DNA of 64,000 nt from Chrysopilus asiliformis (lineage: Eukaryota > Arthropoda > Insecta > Diptera > Rhagionidae). The first letter of the stretch is position 1, and every line of letters starts with the position of its first letter. Shown piece by piece: positions 56,745 through 64,000 of the stretch. The position numbers were made by a program, and so were the translations under genes. The notes under the pieces are model-generated. The model saw only the letters and a list, made by a program, of their open reading frames with translations. It made no database searches and was not told the origin of the DNA. Location of the stretch: assembly GCA_964034945.1 (NCBI GenBank), contig OZ035961.1, forward strand, positions 66,624,031 to 66,688,030, given 5' to 3'.

Positions 56745-57128
56745 TGCTACATTTACACGAATGACAAATTTGTCATTTTTTTCTTGTCATTATGTTAATT
56801 CCCGTGTAAATGGCATAATTTTTGTATTTTTTTCTGTCAGAAAATGTCAATCTCTCATAAAAGAATGAACTTGTCCATTCTTTTATGCCAGATTGTCATT
56901 CGTGCAAACGCAATATTAGTTATGACAAAAGTTGAATACTAAAGTTGTCATAACTAATATTGCGTTTGTACGAATGACAATCTGGCATAAAAGAATGGAC
57001 AAGTTCATTCTTTTATGAGAGATTGACATTTTCTGACAGAAAAAATTACAAAAATTATGCCATTTACACGGGAATTAACATAATGACAAGAAAAAAATGA
57101 CAAATTTGTCATTCGTGTAAATGTAGCA
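56745..57128. mobile_element. Foldback element 3, almost entirely palindromic
   Basis: TAA at 56742-56744 and 57129-57131. Two ~185-bp arms start TGCTACATTTACACGAATGA and meet at a ~17-bp loop near 56935. Arms differ at only a few bases. No coding. Confidence 0.88.
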
Positions 57129-57175
57129 TAAGATGTAGCATATATAAAGTCTCTCGTCGTGTATCTCTACCTTTA

Positions 57176-59928
57176 GTTTCGAGATATTCAAATATCAAAG
57201 TGGTCACACGAATTATAAAAAATATCTTAAATTTGGTCCAGTTCTTTTTTTATAGTTTAAATTGACGCAGGGGCGTAGTGTTGGTATAAAAATGTCACAT
57301 AGTGTTCACGCCAGATATTTTTCTTATTAGCATTTTCCACTTGTAAGTTTTATTTCTAATCTTCCAGTAATGGGATATATATTAGATCCAGGATCACCAC
57401 ACGTTATTGCCAAACGGATTATACACTTTTATCAAAGATTAGATTACTAAAGATAAGCAACACCAGAACTTTTCATAGAATTTTTAGAATGTATGGAAAA
57501 TACTGTAGAGTTATGAATCGCATTCAAGTAACGCATACCATTTAGATATTTCTATTGATTTTTTGACAGTTGAGCGTAAAATATAAGGGGAGATATTCGT
57601 TTTGCGAGGCATACCTAAGATTCCATCTTTTTTGGAATTTTTTTTAGTTCCCAAAATTTGTTCTGGATTTCTAATCTTTATTTACCTAATCTTTGCTTTT
57701 TTATATTCAGAAAAATCTCTTTATGGGTAGCATAAAGATGATTCAAACTTACCCGTATACATTCAATATCGAAATAAAGCTTTGTTAACATACTGGTTTA
57801 ATCTGAAACTTAAACATACTCTCATGGGAGATGCCATAAAATGGATCTGTATTACACTTCAGCACATGCTGATTATGCTTGGTAATGAACCCATTGCGTG
57901 CCATTAACCATTTGTAGGGAAGTTGCGACTGTGGTTATATTTTCTAGATGTGTTATTCTTATTCCTGCACTAGGTACGTAAGGTAAAAGCGAAAATGCTA
58001 AGGCATGAAAAATATTCGGCATTAAGTATACACTTCGAGTGGCAATAATGAAGAATTTCTCCGCAATCTTGATAACCGTCCAGTTACGTGTGTTACAACT
58101 GATGGCTGCATAATATTATAAATAATTTTCGGTGTTCATTAAAAGCACAAAATATTTCCCTAAATATGCCATCAACTTATAATTACAGCAAGTATTTGAA
58201 GAATTCCCAGGCATAAAGTTTTGAATTTCAGATATTGAAATTTCAAGTAGATTAAAGGGTCGTAAGTGATACTAAAAGATAAAATTTACCTCGAGGTTAT
58301 CATAAAGGTGAAATGTTTTTTACAATTTTACACACTTATAAGTTTTTTTTTATTAATATTTTTGCACTTGTAAAAACTTGGGCTAAACTTTTTTTTACCA
58401 TCCCGGTTAGCTAAGAACTTAATTTTTGTTTTCGGAAGTCGAATTTAAACGGCAGCCGTAGCTCTATTTTACCACCAATTTAAAAAACTGTAAATGCCAA
58501 AAAAAAGTTTTTATTACCTCCAGACCATTTAAAACGCATTTTAAACTACTTTTTCAATTTTGTGTATTCGAACCGCCACTAAAAAAACAAAAAAGTAAAA
58601 AAAAAAACAAATTGCGGTGGTGATTAGCTAAAATTTAGTGCCTGCTAAAATATTAATTGTGTCATAAAGCAGTGGTTTTTTGTAAAAGCATATTTGTCAA
58701 AACACACTAGTCTAAAACCGGTTTTCGAAGTAAAACCTGATCCGCTTTTGGGAATGGAAAAAGGGCAGGATAATGGATATAATTTCTAAACTGAAATCTA
58801 CATGTGCTTTGCCAGTAAAATTAAATTTTAATAGGTAAAAATAAAGTTTTTTTTATAATTGGTGACCTTTTTATTACGTACATCAGTTAAAATTTATAAT
58901 TTCACATTTAAAGGTTTATATTGGGTTCAATACTATCACTTATTTGTAAATAAATAGGTTAATAAAAAGCATCGGAAAACGTGCTCGTGATCTCTTGTCT
59001 CCTAATTAATTATAATTAGGGAATGACACGGGACTTGTAGGAGATACAGAGTTCCAGACTCGTATACGGAAAATCTTGTTAATTTATATTAGATTTACTA
59101 CATCGGCAATTCAGGTTTTCTTCATCGTTTTTTTTATTTTATTTATTTTTTCTAATTTAGCTTGTAATGAGGGTTGACAAATTATGGATCATCATCATTA
59201 TTATTAGTTCACACTTCAAGTCATCTGATAAAGTAATTAGCTGACCTATTGAAATGATATCTAATAATCGCAAAAGAAAATACGTGTTCTTATCGAATTA
59301 TGACAAGTACAGAAGGATGATCTTTATTTTCAAATCAGTTTGCCAGATTATGCTTCTAAATTAAAATAAAATCTATACCAGGAAAAATTGTAGCATTTGA
59401 ATAATTTTAAAACGTGCCCAGATATTGTGAATATCGTAATTTATATGAAAAAACAGGGACTTCCCTTTAACTACTCACACTTGAAAATCATTTATAAATA
59501 GGGTGGGTACATGAGGGTTTCCTCATTAATAGGTAGGAGAAATTTTATATAGAATATAAAATTTGAGTTGGACGAAAACCAAGAAAGAGCAATTAAAAAA
59601 TATTCGCCGCGGGCCAAATTTTTTTTATACAGAATGAGGCGCAATGATGTAAATCAAAAGCTACACAATTGCAAGCAAAAATAACTAAATTTTTCGCGCT
59701 CTTAACGTAATCATTGCAATGAAAATAGTAAAAATGACCGTGAGGCAAATGCGTCATTTCAGGAAAATCGTCGAAAAAAATGGCCCTCAGGCAAAAGAAT
59801 GTAATTTGCGAGAACCTCCCGCTGAAGTCGATTAAGTTTTTCAATATTTAGTGATCGTTTTTCAACTTTAACACAAAATTGAAAAATTTAGGACAAAATT
59901 GCACCGACGTCGGGATCATGGCTACATC
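57176..59928. other. AT-rich region with no recognised feature
   Basis: No open frame of note, terminal repeat pair, RNA gene or splice-bounded coding island was seen. The longest frame (59593-59844, minus) has no recognisable motif. Confidence 0.4.
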
Positions 59929-60422
59929 TACACGGAGAAAAAAATTATGGTTGAATATCATTGGGAGTACTATAAGAATTATTGGGGGAATCAAAATATA
60001 ATCAGACGAAACAAAATGTTATCAGACGATGAATTCCAATTAGTATTATGTTTAGTTTTCCAATCATAATTATGTTCCCCGACAAGGGAAATTTTGGAAA
60101 ATTATAATTTAACGGGGAGGACAATAATATCTAACCACTATTTGATTGGAATGAATAAAAATGTGTTTGCATGTCAACATATTATTCTTAATCGTGTATC
60201 TGAACATAATTATGTTTGACTAAATCCGAACATCGCGAAAGCGGCCATATTGAAAATATGATCCCTCAGATCATATTTTTGTTGAATTAAACATATTATG
60301 TTCAATATATTTCACCACTTTTCAAAAAAAAAATCCAAAAAGAAAAGTAACACTTGAAATTGAAACAATTTCAAAAAATTGCAAATGTCAAATCGTAGCA
60401 CGAAAAGTTATTTTCAGTAATA

Positions 60423-60507
60423 CAGTAGAATCACGATAATTCGTATATCCCGCTAATTCGTATGAATTTGCTGGTCCCTTGAAATACGAATTATCGGGAT
60501 TCTACTG
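60423..60507. mobile_element. pogo/Tigger-type MITE, 85 bp
   Basis: TA flanks (60421-60422 and 60508-60509); ends CAGTAGAATCACGATAATTC and its near complement GAATTATCGGGATTCTACTG. The CAGTAGAA..CCGATAAT style is typical of Tigger MITEs. Confidence 0.88.
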
Positions 60508-60603
60508 TATTTAAATTTAATGAAAATGTAAATTTTGATCGATAGAATAGGATTCCATTGATTTTTAAGTTTAAAATGTGTGTTCAACAGTAAATTTTAA
60601 AAA

Positions 60604-61139
60604 ATGTTTGTACAAGTTATCTTTTCGGGAGAAAAAAAAATTGTGGAGATAAATTTGGATATTTGCTACAATTGATTCATTTCTCAAGGTATCAAAAAAT
60701 TATTTTTCTATTAGAACGTAACTAAAAAGTTTTGTGCATTTTATTATGTATTAAAAATACTATTTTGTACTCTTCAATAGTACGCGACATATTTAATATT
60801 GCTGATGATATTAATATTGTTCATAAATGGAATAATTGTACAATTTCTGACAATCATTTGAATGGAATCTTACAATTAGGAAATGTTCCTACATTTTGCA
60901 TCGATATTGATAATTTTTGTATAAGTAAGAAAAAAACAACTTCATAATAAATAATTTTTATAGTTATAGATTCCACACTTCAAGACCTTTATGAAGCTTC
61001 GACAAGTCTGCCCAGGTTACCCAGTCTGTTTCATATGATTACTCCGATTCCCACCGTAGATGAAATAGAAAATATTTTTGAAATAAAGCCTGTGATTTTG
61101 TTCTACAAATCCGGAAACAAATTAGAAAACAAACTATAG
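60604..61139 (+). pseudogene. Three-exon reading frame in a TA-flanked element, one in-frame stop
   Basis: Exons 60604-60688, 60781-60924, and 60970-61139 with donors GTATCA and GTAAGA and acceptors TTCAATAG and TTATAG. Phases fit (85, 144, 170 bases total 133 codons including the stop). Exon 1 reads MFVQVIFSGEKKIVEINLDI, then has a TGA, then FISQ. Exon 2 continues VRDIFNIADDINIVHKWNN to PTFCIDIDNFCI. Exon 3 reads STLQDLYEASTSLPRLPSLF and IPTVDEIENIFEIKPVILFY. The start suggests a small beta-grasp/ubiquitin-like fold, a guess. A 45-bp intron 2 is very short. Either a transposon ORF1 or a captured host gene. I recognise no family. Confidence 0.4.
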
Positions 61140-62182
61140 CTAAATATATCATAAATTATTGTTATTTTGCGAACTTTTGGTTTTGATTACCATTTTTATT
61201 CATATAGAATAGAGCTCATTGAAGATAATTATGCTGGTTGCATTTTATGATTGGAGGAATCATAATTTTTTTCTCCGTGTAGGATTGCTCTGGTAATTCA
61301 GGACCTATGGTCACACTATTTATAGATTGCCATTCATTTGATTATCAAGACTGTGATTTTTCCCAAATTAATGCATATTTTAAAATCTTTAGTGTCTGAT
61401 AATTGCTTGTATTAATGAGATATTCGTAAACAAAGTCATTAAAACTATTTGAAGAAATATTTTGATAAATTTATTTAGCCAAAAAATTCAAATGATAGAT
61501 GTAAATATTTGATAAGACTTACAAAATTGTTAAAGATATAATAACTGGTTCATAAAATTAATTAATATAGTCTCTCATCAATTATATTCTACTTAATTGA
61601 TTTGATACCCTTTTGCCTTTCAGTAAATATTGTGGAGCATTACAACCACATAACACGGAAATTTAAACGATATCTCATTAACAATTTCCCCTATCACGAA
61701 TCGATCAATCACTTCTAGCAAAGGAAATTACGCACACCGATGCGAGTATTCTGATTAGAGACACACAGACGGATAATTTTTAACCGGGCCAGGTAACGTC
61801 TATTTGAATTTAATAAAATTAAAAGAAAAATCCGATATATCATGAAAACATTTATTAAAATCATTTAAGATTTTGACAAAAGTCGTAACCGATATAAAAG
61901 CTTTAAATCAATTTCATAGAAATGAAAAAAAAAACTTTTACCTATAGTTGTGTTCTCGACCACGACTCCTCAATACATTTTTTAGTGAACGGAAACTCAA
62001 AATATTGTAAATTTTGGGTGGGCACCCTTGCTTGTGATTAGTTGCTTGTTTTTGTTTTTAAAATAATGCCTTGTAACACCTACTAGAATTAAAGACCATA
62101 CATAATGTTATTTGACTGTAGAAACTATAAAAATTGCACTAGGCAAATATTTACAATGTAATAAAAAAGAACACAAGAGAAG

Positions 62183-62230
62183 CTACAATTGTCAGGAGGC
62201 AATCGTTAAATTCTCTATTTCAGAACTCTA
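62183..62230 (-). repeat. DINE-1-like subfamily 2 end fragment
   Basis: AGCTACAATTGTCAGGAGGC and AATCGTTAAATTCTCTAT match the first 60 bases of the copy at 20-445. Nothing more of the element follows clearly. 61282-62182 has no other recognised feature. Confidence 0.45.
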
Positions 62231-62451
62231 TCAGAATTTCTTGTCTCACCGGTCTGAGAAATGTAACAAATGTTAGTTCCTCTTAATACGGACATATTTA
62301 TAGTTTGAAAGCTAGCAGTCTGTTACCGGAGCCTGTTTCTCTAACTTCCGCACTGGCTAACAAGATTTTTGTGGGTGCAGTGTAAGAATTTGACTTGAGC
62401 ATTGCTTAAACCATACAAAAATCCGAAATGCAAACTTTTGGGTAGAAGTTA

Positions 62452-63084
62452 AGGCTTAACTATAATCGACATAAGAACGCATATGTAAATGTCAAATTCC
62501 CAACGAATGTTGACATGCATAGCTGTCAACATAAAAGCTAACCATAATAGGCATAGACTGACATAAGTAAAGTCAAATTCTTCTCGATGGTAATTGACAA
62601 AGTTGAAGGAAAAAATGAGTGAATTGAAAAAAATTAAAGAAATATTTGAAATTGTGAAGTGCTTAAAAGAATTAAGTGATCTGAAAGATGAACTGGATGG
62701 ATACGGCAGAAAGAATCGTTCATGTGATGTACGAGAAATCAATCGCGACAGGAAAACGCACGGATACTACGTAGTCACCTTCTTAAAAATAAAAAGGCTT
62801 GATCCGGATCAATTTTTTATTCATACGAGAATGACCACAAATGTCTTTGACTATCTGTTGTCCTGCTTGAGTCCCTTTTTGGAAAAATTTTAGGTTATGT
62901 TCACTATTTACATATGCCAGTTCCATTTGTGTCGAATTATTCATGCTTAACGAATGTTTAACGAAGGTTTGAAAGTGGCAACACTTTGACACATGTCTAT
63001 TGTGGGTAATAACATTGACTTTCTTATTCTGGAAATGACATATGCAGCTACATATGCGTTCTTATGTCAATTATAGTTGAGCCT
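62452..63084 (+). mobile_element. PIF/Harbinger element, internally deleted
   Basis: TTA at 62449-62451 and 63085-63087; ends AGGCTTAACTATAATCGACA and the near-complement TGTCAATTATAGTTGAGCCT, with about 36 bp of inverted match. 633 bp. It encodes the N-terminal part of a transposase. Confidence 0.85.
62594..62893 (+). pseudogene. Harbinger transposase N-terminal fragment
   Basis: The N-terminal ~55 residues are charged and coiled-coil-like (MSELKKIKEIFEIVKCLKEL). They are followed by HGYYVVTFLKIKRLDPDQFF and IHTRMTTNVFDYLLSCLSPF, which matches the conserved pre-catalytic block of PIF/Harbinger nucleases (aromatic-FR or -TRM, then FD.LL..L.P.L.K). It stops after LEKF; the DDE catalytic domain is gone. 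Confidence 0.7.
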
Positions 63085-63231
63085 TTAGGGTTGCCACAAC
63101 AAATTAAAAAAAAAAACTAGGACTCATGAATGATAACTCTCGAATATAGCGAAACACCGGACACGATGAGAATTGAACTATATAATAGTCTTATATACGG
63201 GCAAACCCAATTTCAGGCAAAACTCGGCACA

Positions 63232-63468
63232 ATAGAAAAACGCACGCTTTAGGATAAACTGTCGGCTTACCGAATTAATGTATGTATAGTGAATTAACGT
63301 ACAAGCAAAAAATGACACCCCCTTCTTTATATTTTCCTTTTAAAATATTGTATTTAGGGAGGGGGTGTGAGGGAAGGCCGGGGAGATTCATTTTTTGTCT
63401 GTACGTTAATTCACAATACATTAATTCGGTGACACGACAGTTTACCCTAGAGCGTGCGTTTTTCTATT
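63232..63468. mobile_element. MITE with ~80-bp inverted ends
   Basis: ATAGAAAAACGCACGCT at the left and AGCGTGCGTTTTTCTAT at the right, with the match continuing through CGAATTAATGTAT/ATACATTAATTCG. The loop is GGGAGGGGGTGTGAGGG-like. Target duplication unclear. Confidence 0.7.
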
Positions 63469-63486
63469 AGGATCAAACTAGTTTAG

Positions 63487-64000
63487 GTAAATTGTCTCCA
63501 AGGAAAGTTTTCGCCCACCAAAATATAACCTGCCCTTGCCATCTCCTGAATCGTTGGAGCAATTTTAACGCAATTTTCGCCACTGGATAAATCGTCACCA
63601 CGCAAACTTTTTGCCTACTAATTCCATCCCTCCCCTTGACTGTGAACAGCTCTTCTGGTGATTCCGAAACAGTTGGAGCAATTTTTACGCGGTTTGCATC
63701 ATTGCATAAATCGTCCCACAAAGGGAGTTTTCGCCTACCAAAATGTACCCTCTCCTTTGCCAGGAAGCAGTCTCTTGCTAGCTCCTGAACCGTATGCGCC
63801 ATTAGGTAGGTATTCCTTTCACCCACCAAAATAATACCAGTCTCCTTGCCTCTAAACCCCTCTCCTGCTATCTTCTGAACTTCAGGCCAATTTTGACTGG
63901 GTTTGCGTCATTGAGTAAATAGTCCCTCAAGGAAAGTTTTCACGCACTAAAATCTACCCTTCCCCTTGCCTGTAAACCCTTCGCCTGCTATATTCTTAAC
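63487..64000. repeat. Minisatellite, ~100-120-bp units, continues past window
   Basis: About five diverged units, each with (A/G)TAAAT.GTC, AAGTTTTCGCC(C/T)ACCAAAAT and CTCCTTGCC...CCTGCTAT. Starts near 63487, 63587, 63706, 63806 and 63917. The minus-strand frame at 63473-63829 is repeat text, not a gene. Confidence 0.7.

Larger units (their letters stand above)
54296..57172 (+). mobile_element. PIF/Harbinger element with three nested insertions
   Basis: TTA flanks (54293-54295 and 57173-57175). Ends AGGTAGAGATACACGACG and the complement. GAGACC motifs fill the interior. The uninterrupted relative at 18013-18578 shows what was here before a solo LTR (54462-55016), a hAT (55401-56583) and a foldback (56745-57128) inserted. 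Confidence 0.85.
59931..61279 (+). mobile_element. TA-flanked element carrying a spliced-looking gene
   Basis: TA at 59929-59930 and 61280-61281; ends CACGGAGAAAAAAATTATG and CATAATTTTTTTCTCCGTG. 1349 bp. It contains a pogo MITE (60423-60507) and the three-exon frame at 60604-61139. Confidence 0.75.

Noticed and set aside
63473..63829. 118-residue minus-strand open frame
   Set aside because: It lies wholly within the 100-120-bp minisatellite and its text repeats with the unit.

Overview
This is AT-rich, intron- and transposon-dominated nuclear DNA of an arthropod, most likely an insect. I base that on the Ras-type GTPase exons, irritans-type mariner and DD41D (rosa-like) transposons, DINE-1-like (Helentron) repeats, piggyBac, hAT, Harbinger, pogo and Penelope remains, and tailed non-LTR retrotransposons. 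The species cannot be fixed from the sequence. No tRNA, rRNA, CRISPR array or bacterial-style operon was seen.

The one secure host gene is a Ras-family small GTPase on the minus strand. Its start codon is at 17027 and three coding exons are visible (17027-16863, 6094-5927, 5760-5651) with canonical splice sites and compatible phases. The rest of the protein, with the SAK box and C terminus, must lie left of 5645, most likely beyond base 1. Its 10.8-kb first intron is packed with transposons. Two further short stretches look like host exons but are unassigned: 16137-16241 (GC-rich, flanked by acceptor and donor) and 40285-40473.

Layout: 1-5650, end of the gene region or its last visible intron, with a DINE-1-like copy, duplicated repeats and hairpins; 5651-17027, the GTPase gene, whose intron 1 holds two hAT elements with 8-bp duplications, an intact DD41D transposon, a Penelope relic invaded by a LINE, and a piggyBac derivative; 17671-25582, a DD41D relic, a Harbinger MITE, a TTAA element, and a hAT holding a palindromic Tc1 element; 26130-35305, dispersed repeat R2 copies, foldback elements, a pogo relic, and a LINE carrying an intact mariner; 37137-46381, DINE-1-like copies, MITEs, and an R2 copy carrying an internally deleted mariner; 47076-50035, Harbinger-type and TA-flanked elements; 51145-52246, a DINE-1-like copy carrying a GC-rich insertion; 54296-57172, a Harbinger element invaded by a solo LTR, a hAT and a foldback element; 59931-61279, a TA-flanked element carrying an apparent three-exon reading frame; 62452-63084, another Harbinger; 63487-64000, a minisatellite that runs off the window.

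Many element boundaries are supported by target-site duplications, and some by an uninterrupted related copy elsewhere in the window. The elements do not form a pathway. What they give is a readable order of insertions and two possibly functional transposase genes (8358-9443 and 33020-34069). All family assignments are by eye; no database search was run.
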